Shown: positions 18,112 to 26,982 of the stretch, one piece after another | How the letters are laid out: each line of letters begins with the position of its first letter | Position numbering within the stretch: position 1 is the stretch's first letter | Assembly: GCA_947290775.1 (NCBI GenBank) | Contig: CAMYPM010000008.1 | Location: 1 to 64,000, forward strand | Length of the DNA stretch: 64,000 nucleotides | Reading direction: 5' to 3' | From: an uncultured Bacteroidales bacterium | GTDB taxonomy: Bacteria > Bacteroidota > Bacteroidia > Bacteroidales > Porphyromonadaceae | Made by a program: the position numbers and the translations under genes | Notes under the pieces: generated by a model | Seen by the model: the letters and a program-made list of their open reading frames with translations, nothing else | Databases searched by the model: none | Told to the model about the DNA's origin: nothing

Positions 18112-19533
18112 ATGGAACAAGAAAAAAAAGGTCGCAAAGAGAAAAATAGTAAGCTCAGACAGCTTATTTGGGGTTCTTTTGTCACTCTCCTATTTATCCT
18201 TTTTGCTATTTGGGCAGGATGGGGTTGGTTTATTTTCCTTCCGCTTATCGTAGACTACTACTTCTTACACTATATTAAGTGGCCCAAGGTAAGCAAGGTC
18301 AAGAATAAATTTCTACGCGGCTTCTTATCATTATTAGGCGATTTGGTATTTGCAGCCATAGGGGTTACCCTCCTGAGTACCTACTTCTTCCAAAATTTCG
18401 CTATTCCCTCCTCCTCTTTGGAGAAGACCTTGCTTGTAGGTGATTACCTCTTTGTCAATAAACTTAGTTACGGGCCTCGCACGCCTATGACTCCGATTGC
18501 TATTCCCCTCACACACAACACATTTAAGGGGCATAAAAGTTACTTAGACAAGCCTCACTACCCATACAGGAGATTGAAGGGTGGGCACAAGCCTAAGCGG
18601 GGAGATTTGGTTGTATTTAATTTTCCTGCAGGAGATACGGTAGCCCTTAATATGCCTAACCCTGATTACTATACACTAAAGGCAATATATGGCGAAGAGG
18701 TACTTCACAACCGCCCTGATATTTACGGACGTATTGTCTACCGGCCGGTGGATCGCCGTGACCATTATGTAAAAAGATGCGTAGCTACTGCCGGAGACAA
18801 GATTGAAATACGTAACAATGAAGTCTTTATAAATGACAAGAAACAAGCTTTTCCCGATAAAGGGCAGCTCAATTACTACATTCAAATGGGCAAGGAGCGC
18901 TTTAGTGAGGAGGAGATAGAGCATTTAGGAATTTCAAAGGCAGATCAACGTTCAAGTATTATTTCAGCCGCAGATAACGCCTTGCTCTACAAGCAGGGAC
19001 TGAAACCCTTGGAACAAGATAACAAGGGAATACTTTACCTCTTTCCCCTTACCAATGAAAGCTACAAAAAGGTTGCAAAGGATCCGCGTGTGGTGGCTAT
19101 CAGCGTAGAGAAAGCATCAGAAAGTCTTACCTACCCATTGGAAGCTAACACAGGGTGGACGCGTGATAATTGGGGGCCTGTGGTCATACCGGCAAAGGGA
19201 ATGACAATCACACTGGACAGTGCCTCACTCGCCATCTATAAGCGCTGCATTGTAGCTTATGAGGGGCATAAACTGGAGTACGATGCTTCCGGTAATATAG
19301 TGATCGATGGGCAAAAGACAACAGAGTATACGTTTGCCATGGATTACTACTTTATGTTGGGCGACAATAGGCATAACTCTGCCGATAGCCGCTACTGGGG
19401 ATTTGTACCGGAGGATCACATCGTAGGAACCCCCTCTTTCCTTTGGCTTTCAATAGACAAAGATAAGCCTCTATTCAAAGGGAAAATACGCTTCAAGCGA
19501 ATGATGCGTGCAATCCATGGTCAGGCACTCTAA
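18112..19533 (+). CDS. lepB: Signal peptidase I with long insertion
   Basis: A 473-residue inner-membrane Ser/Lys protease that removes signal peptides. Two N-terminal membrane segments (about 21-54 and 71-92) precede the catalytic domain. Ser102 in IPSSSLEKTL and Lys221 in HYVKRCVATAGDKI form the dyad. Box E is GDNRHNSADSRYWG from about 417. Between boxes D and E lies an insertion of roughly 150 residues, so the enzyme is much longer than a minimal SPase I. That large form is, to my knowledge, usual in Bacteroidales. Confidence 0.93.
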   Translation: MEQEKKGRKEKNSKLRQLIWGSFVTLLFILFAIWAGWGWFIFLPLIVDYYFLHYIKWPKVSKVKNKFLRGFLSLLGDLVFAAIGVTLLSTYFFQNFAIPSSSLEKTLLVGDYLFVNKLSYGPRTPMTPIAIPLTHNTFKGHKSYLDKPHYPYRRLKGGHKPKRGDLVVFNFPAGDTVALNMPNPDYYTLKAIYGEEVLHNRPDIYGRIVYRPVDRRDHYVKRCVATAGDKIEIRNNEVFINDKKQAFPDKGQLNYYIQMGKERFSEEEIEHLGISKADQRSSIISAADNALLYKQGLKPLEQDNKGILYLFPLTNESYKKVAKDPRVVAISVEKASESLTYPLEANTGWTRDNWGPVVIPAKGMTITLDSASLAIYKRCIVAYEGHKLEYDASGNIVIDGQKTTEYTFAMDYYFMLGDNRHNSADSRYWGFVPEDHIVGTPSFLWLSIDKDKPLFKGKIRFKRMMRAIHGQAL

Positions 19534-20179
19534 TATTCAGCACCTATTACCCATTGGTTATGCTCCCAGTATAGAGTACTTTTCTTTTTTATTAAGTGAA
19601 GGTACCTATATAGATGCAGCCGAGCACTATGTCAAACAGACTTGGCGCAACCGCTGTCGCATATTAAGTCCTCAAGGAATAGTGGAGCTTACCATACCGG
19701 TAAAGCAGGGATCCTCCCGAGAATGCCCTATTCGAAAGGTAGAGATTTCACCGCATGACCACTGGTATTCAAGGCACTTACAGGCGATAAAAAGTTGCTA
19801 TGGCAGAACCCCATACTATGAGTATTATGAAGATGCCATTACGCCCCTATATGAAAGGCAACGCTTTCAATATCTTTTTGACTTTTGTTTGGCTCTAATC
19901 GACACCATAGTCCGACTAATTGAGTTACCTCTCCACTATGAGCTATGCGAAACCTATCAAAGCATTACCGATGATGACATTAGAGGGTGCTTTGAACCTT
20001 CTACTCCTCAGATGAGTAGTGACTTTGTGCCCATACCCTACTATCAGCTATTCGAAGGGCAAAAGCACTTTGTGCCAAACCTAAGCATATACGATCTAAT
20101 TTTTAATATGGGGCCTGAGGCAAGGCTTATATTGAGAAAACAAAACCAATTGCTTACACAATCACAAAATGGAAAATAA
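19517..20179 (+). CDS. WbqC-like family protein
   Basis: About 220 residues. The N-terminal half reads ALLPIGYAPSIEYF-like, with the motif QTWRNRCRILSPQGIVELTIPV that I associate with the WbqC family. Members occur in polysaccharide loci but no reaction is established. The start is uncertain: ATG 19517 or GTG 19508, both inside the lepB end. The 3' end overlaps the nitroreductase start by 11 bases, so dapB, lepB, this gene and the nitroreductase gene look like one operon. Confidence 0.75.
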   Translation: MVRHSNIQHLLPIGYAPSIEYFSFLLSEGTYIDAAEHYVKQTWRNRCRILSPQGIVELTIPVKQGSSRECPIRKVEISPHDHWYSRHLQAIKSCYGRTPYYEYYEDAITPLYERQRFQYLFDFCLALIDTIVRLIELPLHYELCETYQSITDDDIRGCFEPSTPQMSSDFVPIPYYQLFEGQKHFVPNLSIYDLIFNMGPEARLILRKQNQLLTQSQNGK

Positions 20180-20750
20180 TACACTAATTGACTTAATCAA
20201 GAAAACACGTTCTGTACGTCGCTTCGATGAAAGTGTACCTATTCGGGAAGAGGTATTGCGTACATGGATAGGAAATCTACGATACACCTCCTCTGCACGC
20301 AACTTACAGCCTTTGAAGTATAAAATAGTAACTGAAAAGGATGATTTGGAGCTCATTTACCCTCTGTTACACTGGGCGGGGTATCTAAAAGATTGGGATG
20401 GTCCTTCACAAGGCGAGCGTCCAACGGCTTTTGTGATTCAATTGGTAGATACGGATATAGCCACCTCAGCCCGCTTTGACGAGGGGATTCAATTGGAAGC
20501 ACTCATGCTTCAGGCCACTGCAGAGGGATGGAGTGGCTGTATCATACAAGCATTCAATGCCGCCAAGTTAGTTGCGTCTTTGTCAATTCCGGAGAGATTC
20601 TCTCCTCTTTCGGTAATTGCTTTTGGGAAAGGTATTGAGCAGATAGTTATAGAAAAGCTCATTGCCGATGGGAGTGTACAGTATTGGCGCACTGCCGATG
20701 GAGTACATCATGTACCCAAACGAATTGCTGAAGAACTTATTATCGCTTAA
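20169..20750 (+). CDS. Nitroreductase family flavoprotein
   Basis: A 193-residue protein of the FMN-dependent nitroreductase fold. The N-terminal IKKTRSVRRFDESVP is the FMN phosphate-binding signature, and SARNLQPLKY is the next conserved segment. The C-terminal SVIAFGKG completes the fold. Such enzymes reduce nitro groups, quinones or flavins with NAD(P)H as homodimers; the physiological substrate cannot be told. It overlaps the WbqC-like gene. Confidence 0.88.
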   Translation: MENNTLIDLIKKTRSVRRFDESVPIREEVLRTWIGNLRYTSSARNLQPLKYKIVTEKDDLELIYPLLHWAGYLKDWDGPSQGERPTAFVIQLVDTDIATSARFDEGIQLEALMLQATAEGWSGCIIQAFNAAKLVASLSIPERFSPLSVIAFGKGIEQIVIEKLIADGSVQYWRTADGVHHVPKRIAEELIIA

Positions 20751-20770
20751 ACCCTCTCTCTCCGGAGCAT

Positions 20771-20785
20771 TGCAACACAGTTGCA
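20771..20785 (+). promoter_or_regulatory. Palindromic operator candidate upstream of the zinc exporter
   Basis: TGCAAC-ACA-GTTGCA is a perfect 6-3-6 inverted repeat. It ends 11 bases before the -7 box at 20797 and covers the place where the -33 element should lie. The downstream transcript encodes a P1B metal exporter and a Fur-family regulator, making this a candidate autoregulatory metal-responsive operator. The sequence is not a Fur or Zur box that I recognise. Confidence 0.5.
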
Positions 20786-20796
20786 TTTAGGCTCAT

Positions 20797-20804
20797 TATC
20801 TTTG
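20797..20804 (+). promoter_or_regulatory. -7 box of the metal exporter operon
   Basis: TATCTTTG is a TAnnTTTG match 27 bases before the exporter ATG. Confidence 0.5.
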
Positions 20805-20831
20805 CTTTAGACAAGTAGATAGTATTAACCT

Positions 20832-22838
20832 ATGAAGGAGAAAAACATCGCTAATAGCAAAGATAAACCAACGGCACAACCTGTCGGTTGCGCATGTTGC
20901 TGCGAGCAACACGCTAAGGGATCACATTCACACGACCACTCTGAGGAAGAGTCGGCTAAGGGACTTATCATCAGAATCTCTATTTCAACGATTCTACTGA
21001 TCGTTAGCGTATTACTTGATTTTAGGCTGCTATCGCCAGATATACCCTACAGGGGTATTATTATCTTGGCAGTTTCCCTATTAGCCTACATACCAATCGG
21101 ATACAACGTGCTGCGAGAAGGCTTGGAGCTTGCTTTCAAGAATCGTGATGTGTTCAACGAACTCATGCTAATGTCTGTCGCAACTATTGCGGCATTTGTC
21201 ATTGGTGAGTACCATGAGTCCGTTTTGCTAATACTCCTTTACTCTATAGGAGAGCTGCTTCAAGATAGGGCTTCCGATAAGGCTCGCAAAAACATACAGA
21301 CCTTAATTGACATTCGGCCAAAGACTGTTACCGTGATTACCCCCAATGGCACAGTAGAGAGGGAGGCAAGTAAATGCTCCGTAGGGGACAAGCTCCGCTT
21401 CTTACCGGGGGAACGCATCGGATTAGATGTAACCTTGATGGATAGTGCCGGAGATTTTGATTACTCTTCTCTTACCGGGGAAAGCCTCCCCGTACATTGT
21501 AAGCAGGGCGATGATGTGATGGCCGGTGCTATAGTGCTATCGAAACCTATTGAAGGCGTGGTAAATAAGCCATTTGAGGATAGCACCTTGTCGCGCATTA
21601 TCAATATGGTAGAGAATAGTGCAGAAAGAAAACCCGACACAGAACGGTTTATCCGTCGTTTTGCCCGTATATATACCCCTATTGTTGTAGCTCTTGCTGT
21701 TTTACTCATTTTCGTACCATTTTTCTTCGGACTATACAACGGCAATGCCGCTCCTTTTCACGACTACCTCTACAACGGGTTAGTGCTACTAGTTGCTTCA
21801 TGTCCTTGCGCTTTGGTCATTAGCGTACCACTTAGTTTTTTTGGTGGATTAGGGGCTGCCTCACGGAATGGTCTACTCTTCAAAGGAGCTCTTTTCTTAG
21901 ACAGACTAAGGCATATTGATACTTTTGTATTTGATAAAACAGGAACGTTGACAGAGGGTGTTTTTCGCGTAAGTAAAGCATTAACTCATGTCGATGGTAT
22001 CAACAAAGAGAGCATTCTCTCCTCTGTAGCCGCATTGGAGAGAGACAGCTCTCATCCTATTGCCCAAGCTGTGGTAGCTTATGCGCAAGAGCTGCAATGC
22101 AGTATGACAGCTCCACTCTCTGACATTGAAGAAATAACCGGTATGGGGATGAAAGGTGTGGACGACAAGGGCAACGAGATCTTAGTAGGCAATGAAAAGC
22201 TGCTGGAAAAGTATCGGGTTGCCATTCATGCACTACCGGAGGAAAGCAGCAGTCACATTCTCATCTCTTGTGCAGGAGAGCATGTTATGACGCTTATACT
22301 CTCCGATAAGCCCAAAGCAACTGCCCAGCAAACAATTAAGGATCTACAAGAGCGAGGCTACAAGACCATAATGCTCTCAGGTGATAATAAGGCAGTGGTA
22401 GCTTCTATAGGAAAAGAACTCAATGTAGATGTTGCACTTGGCGGACTTCTTCCTGATGACAAGATTAAAGAAGTGGAAGCACTTCGTAAGCAAGGAAAAG
22501 GAATAGCATTTGTGGGAGATGGGCTTAATGATGCTCCTGTCATGTCCCTCTCCGATGTGTCCTTTGCTATGGGAGGGATAGGAAGCGATACCACAATCGA
22601 AATAGCCGACGTAGTGATCCAAAGCGATGATCCTTATCGGACGGTGACTGCCGTTGATCTCTCACGCTATACCTACAAGATAGTCTTGCAGAATATTATC
22701 TTTGCTTTAGCAGTAAAAGTAATTGTAATGGGTTGCGCTGCCTTTGGAGTAGCTGAGCTATGGTGGGCTATTCTGGCTGATGTTGGCGTAACACTCTTAG
22801 CCATACTTAATAGTTTACGGACTTTACATTATCGATAA
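20832..22838 (+). CDS. zntA: P1B-type heavy-metal-exporting ATPase (Zn/Cd/Pb type)
   Basis: A 668-residue P-type ATPase. The N-terminus lacks a full HMA domain. It instead has a Cys-rich segment (GCACCC, about 19-24) followed by His-rich HSHDH (about 32-36). The body shows SLTGESLP (actuator), the membrane metal site SCPCALV (Cys324-Pro-Cys326), DKTGTLT with the phosphorylated Asp368, the HP motif in SSHPIAQ, and GDGLNDAPVM. CPC with a cytosolic metal-binding tail is typical of the P1B-2 zinc/cadmium/lead exporters. One base separates it from a Fur-family gene. Metal choice is inferred, not proven. Confidence 0.9.
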   Translation: MKEKNIANSKDKPTAQPVGCACCCEQHAKGSHSHDHSEEESAKGLIIRISISTILLIVSVLLDFRLLSPDIPYRGIIILAVSLLAYIPIGYNVLREGLELAFKNRDVFNELMLMSVATIAAFVIGEYHESVLLILLYSIGELLQDRASDKARKNIQTLIDIRPKTVTVITPNGTVEREASKCSVGDKLRFLPGERIGLDVTLMDSAGDFDYSSLTGESLPVHCKQGDDVMAGAIVLSKPIEGVVNKPFEDSTLSRIINMVENSAERKPDTERFIRRFARIYTPIVVALAVLLIFVPFFFGLYNGNAAPFHDYLYNGLVLLVASCPCALVISVPLSFFGGLGAASRNGLLFKGALFLDRLRHIDTFVFDKTGTLTEGVFRVSKALTHVDGINKESILSSVAALERDSSHPIAQAVVAYAQELQCSMTAPLSDIEEITGMGMKGVDDKGNEILVGNEKLLEKYRVAIHALPEESSSHILISCAGEHVMTLILSDKPKATAQQTIKDLQERGYKTIMLSGDNKAVVASIGKELNVDVALGGLLPDDKIKEVEALRKQGKGIAFVGDGLNDAPVMSLSDVSFAMGGIGSDTTIEIADVVIQSDDPYRTVTAVDLSRYTYKIVLQNIIFALAVKVIVMGCAAFGVAELWWAILADVGVTLLAILNSLRTLHYR

Positions 22839-22839
22839 A

Positions 22840-23253
22840 ATGGCCGATTCCGAAAAATTAGAGGCGCTCTTCCGCCTTCATAATAAACGTCTTACCCCTA
22901 CGAGGAAGCTGATATACGATACCTTGGCCTCCTCCGACGAGGCTTTGACTATGCAAGATATTGAGTTGCTTGCAGATGGTGTCGATAAGAGCACTGTTTC
23001 ACGCACACTCCATGTATTAGGCTCTATTGGAGCCGTGCACAGAATTACGGATGCCAATGGACTTTTCAAGTTTGCAGTCACCTCATTTGAGGAGGGAATG
23101 CCACTTGTCAGCCATATTCACTTTAGTTGCATAAAGTGCGGTAAAACATACTGTGTAGAGAGCGTTCACATACCCCCTATTCACCTTCCCGACAACTTTA
23201 AGGCAACCGATTACAACATCGTGGTAACCGGCATCTGTCCCTATTGTCATTAG
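22840..23253 (+). CDS. Fur-family transcriptional regulator (Zur-like)
   Basis: A 137-residue metalloregulator. Residues 1-80 form the winged helix (RLTPTRKLIYDTLAS, KSTVSRTLHVLGSIGAVHRI). The C-terminal dimerisation domain carries HIHFSCIKCGKTYC and ends with ICPYCH. These two CxxC pairs would bind a structural zinc. Its position one base after a zinc-type exporter suggests that it senses zinc or a related metal and controls this operon, perhaps through the palindrome at 20771. It overlaps the convergent mutY stop by four bases. Confidence 0.88.
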   Translation: MADSEKLEALFRLHNKRLTPTRKLIYDTLASSDEALTMQDIELLADGVDKSTVSRTLHVLGSIGAVHRITDANGLFKFAVTSFEEGMPLVSHIHFSCIKCGKTYCVESVHIPPIHLPDNFKATDYNIVVTGICPYCH

Positions 23254-24302
23254 AGAAGCTCTTCCATAGCCTTTGTAAGGATGATAGGCATCCCATAATT
23301 GGCTATTTCCTCTTTTCTTACTTCAATAAACCCTTCGAAAGGTGACTTTCCTTCCTTTATTTTTGCTTTGAGAACCGTTATGTAAAGCACTCGATGGGTC
23401 AAGCGATGAACGTATGAACGAAACTCGCCTGTAAGTGAGCCTGCAGTATGGCTTCCCCATACTCTTTCTACTACTTCTCCCACCCTTTTCGGATCAATAG
23501 GCTCACTGCTCTCATAAAGAGGGAACTCATATAGACTGTGCCAGATATCTTTGCCTTCTCTTCGCTTAATCCAAAGCTTTCCTTCTGAAGACTCCACCAA
23601 AAGATAAAGCATATACCGACTTTTGACGGCGGTCTTTCTACTCTTCTGCGGCAAGCTAAGTTCATGCCCCGTACCGGCTACTGCGCAATTATTTGCCAAC
23701 GGACACTCGTTGCACTTTGCCTCACGTGGCATGCAGCATAGTGCGCCAAGCTCCATTAAGGATTGGTTCACCTCAGCTGATCTGCCAAGGGCAATCAGTT
23801 CCTCCACATAGTGCTTTACAAAGCGTTTTCCTTGTGGAGTATCAATAGGTATTTCCGAAGCAGTCAAGCGGGATATTACACGCAATAGGTTACCATCCAC
23901 GGCTGCATGTGGTGCATTAGCTGCAAAAGAGGATACAGCAGCTGCCGTATAATCCCCCACTCCGGGAAGGGAAAGCAAGGTCGCATAATCGGAAGGAAAG
24001 ACGCCTCCAAGCTCACTCACTACCTTGCGAGCTGCCTTGTGCATATTTCTTGCACGCGAATAGTATCCCAACCCCTGCCACAAGCTCAGTACATCATCTA
24101 TATCGGCTTCTGCCAATCTATCCACAGAGGGGAAACGCTCCACGAAACGATAATAGTAATCCAATCCTTGCACTACACGGGTTTGCTGTAGAATAACCTC
24201 TGAAACCCATATTAGATAGGGATCACGCGTCTCTCGCCATGGTAAGAGACGCTGATGCTCGTGATACCAAGCGAGAAGTGCTGTGTGTATTTCGTCAAGC
24301 AT
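23250..24302 (-). CDS. mutY: A/G-specific adenine DNA glycosylase
   Basis: About 350 residues. MutY removes adenine mispaired with 8-oxoguanine. The catalytic domain shows EVILQQTRV (catalytic Glu), the helix-hairpin-helix LPGVGDYTAAAV, and AAVDGNLLRV with the catalytic Asp. The iron-sulfur cluster motif is C-x6-C-x2-C-x5-C near 195-212 (CMPREAKCNECPLANNC). A C-terminal NUDIX-like 8-oxoG recognition domain follows. ATG 24302 was chosen with AGG about ten bases upstream; a GTG at 24311 is possible. The gene follows pfkA closely. Confidence 0.94.
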   Translation of the reverse strand: MLDEIHTALLAWYHEHQRLLPWRETRDPYLIWVSEVILQQTRVVQGLDYYYRFVERFPSVDRLAEADIDDVLSLWQGLGYYSRARNMHKAARKVVSELGGVFPSDYATLLSLPGVGDYTAAAVSSFAANAPHAAVDGNLLRVISRLTASEIPIDTPQGKRFVKHYVEELIALGRSAEVNQSLMELGALCCMPREAKCNECPLANNCAVAGTGHELSLPQKSRKTAVKSRYMLYLLVESSEGKLWIKRREGKDIWHSLYEFPLYESSEPIDPKRVGEVVERVWGSHTAGSLTGEFRSYVHRLTHRVLYITVLKAKIKEGKSPFEGFIEVRKEEIANYGMPIILTKAMEELL

Positions 24303-24321
24303 GAGAGTCACCTCATAAGAC

Positions 24322-25314
24322 TTATATGGAGAGGATATTTACTATCTCTAATAATTTTTCGTGAATGGGCTTATGGTCTTTAATTGCCTTTACAAAAGGC
24401 ACATATACGATCTCATCATGATCATAACCGATCATTACATTGCGTTGATCCTCAAGGAGAGCCTCTATAGCAGCTACGCCCATACGGCTTGCCATTATTC
24501 GGTCAGTGGCACAGGGGCTACCCCCACGCTGAATGTGCCCTAATATAGTTACACGCACATCGTAATCGGGGAAGCGCTCTTGTACTTTCGCTGCGGCTGC
24601 CATTGCCCCGCCCCCTTCCTCATTGCTTTCCGTTACCAATACGATACTGCTGCTCTTTGTTTTGCGGAAGCCGCTGCTGATACTCTCCTCTATATGCCCG
24701 GTTGTATGGTGCATTTCAGGAATAATAGCCGCTTCGCATCCCCCTGCAATAGCTCCGTTGAGAGCCAAGAAACCGGCTTCACGCCCCATCACTTCCACAA
24801 AGAAAAGCCGATTGTGGGATGATGCCGTATCGCGGATCTTATCCACTGCCTCCACTATCGTATTTAAAGCTGTTGTATAGCCTATGGTTAGGTCAGTTCC
24901 TTGTAAGTCGTTGTCTATCGTGGCAGGTACCCCTACTATAGGGTAATTGTACTCTTGTGCCAATGCTCTTGCCCCGGCGAGAGAGCCATCCCCTCCGATC
25001 ACCACAAGGGCATCTATTCCTTGCTCACGGAGGTTGGCATAAGCCTTTTTCCTTCCCTCTTCTGTCCTAAACTCATCGCAGCGGGCTGTTTTGAGAATAG
25101 TACCTCCGCGCTGAATGATATTGCTTACATCCTCCGTTCGAAATGATTTAAAGAGTCCCTCTATTATTCCAAGATAACCTTTGTATATAGCTTTTACCTC
25201 TATTCCATGATATATGGCAGCCCTCGTAACGGCACGAATAGCTGCATTCATTCCGGGGGCATCGCCTCCGGAGGTGAGTAGTCCAACTCTCTTGATGCTT
25301 CTATTTCCCGACAT
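24322..25314 (-). CDS. pfkA: 6-phosphofructokinase (ATP-dependent)
   Basis: A 330-residue glycolytic enzyme phosphorylating fructose 6-phosphate. The N-terminal [17 protein letters not shown] is the ATP-binding region, and [12 protein letters not shown] has Gly rather than Asp at the position separating ATP from pyrophosphate enzymes. [12 protein letters not shown] and the substrate segment [13 protein letters not shown] are intact. It is transcribed leftward from a good promoter at 25385-25414, with mutY downstream. Confidence 0.95.
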   Translation of the reverse strand: MSGNRSIKRVGLLTSGGDAPGMNAAIRAVTRAAIYHGIEVKAIYKGYLGIIEGLFKSFRTEDVSNIIQRGGTILKTARCDEFRTEEGRKKAYANLREQGIDALVVIGGDGSLAGARALAQEYNYPIVGVPATIDNDLQGTDLTIGYTTALNTIVEAVDKIRDTASSHNRLFFVEVMGREAGFLALNGAIAGGCEAAIIPEMHHTTGHIEESISSGFRKTKSSSIVLVTESNEEGGGAMAAAAKVQERFPDYDVRVTILGHIQRGGSPCATDRIMASRMGVAAIEALLEDQRNVMIGYDHDEIVYVPFVKAIKDHKPIHEKLLEIVNILSI

Positions 25315-25384
25315 ACTAAATTACAAGCTTAAAAAACTTTTCTACCAACCACTCTACGCGAGAGACCTTTTTCAAAAGGTCTTA

Positions 25385-25414
25385 CAAAGGTAACCTCTTC
25401 GTATGAAGAAACAA
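25385..25414 (-). promoter_or_regulatory. Promoter of pfkA-mutY
   Basis: On the minus strand TACCTTTG (25392-25385) fits the -7 consensus, and TTG (25414-25412) lies 19 bases upstream, the standard Bacteroidota -33 spacing. The implied leader is about 65 bases. Confidence 0.6.
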
Positions 25415-25452
25415 CTAACAAATAGTTCTATAGTTTCAATTCAAACCTATAG

Positions 25453-25470
25453 ATCTATCGTTTGATAGAT
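25453..25470. repeat. Small hairpin ATCTATC/GATAGAT
   Basis: ATCTATC (25453-25459), a GTTT loop and GATAGAT (25464-25470) form a perfect 7-bp stem directly abutting the next hairpin. Confidence 0.6.
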
Positions 25471-25496
25471 TCTGATCTTTTCATTCAAAGATCAGA
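25471..25496. repeat. Palindrome with GATCTTT-N6-AAAGATC core (copy 1)
   Basis: TCTGATCTTT (25471-25480), loop TCATTC, and AAAGATCAGA (25487-25496) form a perfect 10-bp stem. The core GATCTTT-N6-AAAGATC recurs twice at 46259-46333 with the same 6-base loop. Here it lies between divergent promoters, where a terminator would have no obvious gene to serve. Confidence 0.75.
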
Positions 25497-25716
25497 ACCT
25501 TTTGGCTGCCCCATTCCATGCCACAAAAGCACGCACAGTAACTCCGCCTTACTCCACACAAGTAGTAGGCGTTTTTTTCATCACGTAATACATACAGAAT
25601 GCAGCTGTGCGCCCATAGTATTTTACATTCTGCATATTTCTTTTGACTGATTTTCTCGTCTCTTAAGCCACGCAGTATATCAGAAGAATAAACTTTCTTT
25701 AATCGCAGTTATTTGC

Positions 25717-25724
25717 TACTTTTG
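25717..25724 (+). promoter_or_regulatory. -7 box of dnaN
   Basis: TACTTTTG matches TAnnTTTG and ends 35 bases before the dnaN ATG. A clear -33 TTG is absent. Confidence 0.5.
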
Positions 25725-25759
25725 CATTTAGTAGAAAAGCGAATAATTGAGCATAAATT

Positions 25760-26980
25760 ATGATTACTTTCAAGGTTCCTTCGGGCAATCTCTCCGCTGT
25801 GCTTCAGAGCATTGTAAGAGCCGTTCCCCCAACGCATACTAACCCTATAATGAGCGAATTCCTTTTTCAAATCAAGGATAATGTACTCTATATAACGGGA
25901 GGAAGTGGCGTTTTTCAAATCACTGATTCTATTGCACTTTCTGCAGAAAGCGATGTAAAAGATATTTTCTTTTCAGTAAACCCATCCGACATTGTTGATT
26001 ATGTAAAAGACCTTCCGGAGCAGCCGCTAACCTTCCAGTTTGATGACTCTGCCATTGTTTTGCAAAACGAAGAAACGGAGGAGAGGAAGGATATCTTTGA
26101 TCCGACTCCTAATGGAGAAGGGCAACTCACCATTCTATTCGATGAGGGAGAAATCAGCTTCTCTGTTTCTGTAAGCGACCAATACAATGCAATCGCTACG
26201 CCTGAAGAGAAATTGGTGGACACATTCCACTTTGATGTAGACATGCTAAGTAAGGGGCTGGAATATACCTCTGCAAGCTTGGACAGCAATACACAGCACG
26301 CAAGCTTTGCCGGAGTACACTTTGCTTTTTTCCCTGACCGCTTGGAGATGGTTGCCACCAACGGATTCGTACTTACACTCTATACCGTACAAGGAAATTT
26401 TCTACCTTCGGCAGATAGCAATCAATCAACGGCTTTTACGCTTCCTGAGAGTTGTGCAACCTATCTAAAGAGCTTTTTGCCCCGTTACTTAGGTGAAGAG
26501 GTACAGATCACACGTTACGAAAGCAGTATTAAGTTCAATATTGCCACAGTGGAGATCATTTCTACGCTTAACGAATCCCCTTTCCCTGCCTATCACACGA
26601 TTATACCACAGGACATAGAGTACGAATTGGAACTCAAAAGCTCTATTCTACTCAGTAAGGTGCGTCGTATGAATAAGTTTATGAAAGAGGATGAAGGAGT
26701 GATCTTTACTCCGAGTGAGAACAGTATTGAGTTGCTTGTCCACTCCGAGGCAACTAACCGACGCGCAAAGGAGCAAATTGCACTCAGTAACCCGAAAGGC
26801 TTTAACACGCGATTTGAACTAAACAACATGCGCTTCCAAAAGCTCTTAGGCAACATTGAGTCGGATACCGTACTAATCCAAATCAAAGACATTACGCGCT
26901 CCTTCTTAGTAGTACCCAGCAGTATGCCGGAAGGGACAACCTTGATTAATATTATTTCAGCTATCAACCAAAATAGTTAA
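25760..26980 (+). CDS. dnaN: DNA polymerase III beta sliding clamp
   Basis: A 406-residue clamp protein, within Bacteroidota length though longer than the 366 of E. coli. Three repeated clamp domains are visible. The N-terminal MITFKVPSGNLSAVLQSIVR and the C-terminal end FLVVPSSMPEG fit the family. The ring tethers polymerase III and repair proteins to DNA. It heads a run of co-directional genes with 2-14 base gaps or overlaps (exonuclease, coaBC, DUF4835, recN, rlmB). Confidence 0.95.
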   Translation: MITFKVPSGNLSAVLQSIVRAVPPTHTNPIMSEFLFQIKDNVLYITGGSGVFQITDSIALSAESDVKDIFFSVNPSDIVDYVKDLPEQPLTFQFDDSAIVLQNEETEERKDIFDPTPNGEGQLTILFDEGEISFSVSVSDQYNAIATPEEKLVDTFHFDVDMLSKGLEYTSASLDSNTQHASFAGVHFAFFPDRLEMVATNGFVLTLYTVQGNFLPSADSNQSTAFTLPESCATYLKSFLPRYLGEEVQITRYESSIKFNIATVEIISTLNESPFPAYHTIIPQDIEYELELKSSILLSKVRRMNKFMKEDEGVIFTPSENSIELLVHSEATNRRAKEQIALSNPKGFNTRFELNNMRFQKLLGNIESDTVLIQIKDITRSFLVVPSSMPEGTTLINIISAINQNS

Positions 26981-26982
26981 TA

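Larger units (their letters stand above)
25315..25759 (+). other. Divergent intergenic region between pfkA and dnaN
   Basis: These 445 bases contain the leftward pfkA promoter, two adjacent hairpins (25453-25470 and 25471-25496) and the rightward dnaN -7 box. The 200 bases between the hairpins and the dnaN box hold nothing I can identify: no tRNA, no plausible gene, no further repeat. The region is not simply a DnaA-box cluster, so it gives no support for an origin despite dnaN being adjacent. Confidence 0.6.

Noticed and set aside
25315..25759. Replication origin near dnaN
   Set aside because: No cluster of DnaA boxes and no dnaA gene; dnaN alone does not mark an origin.
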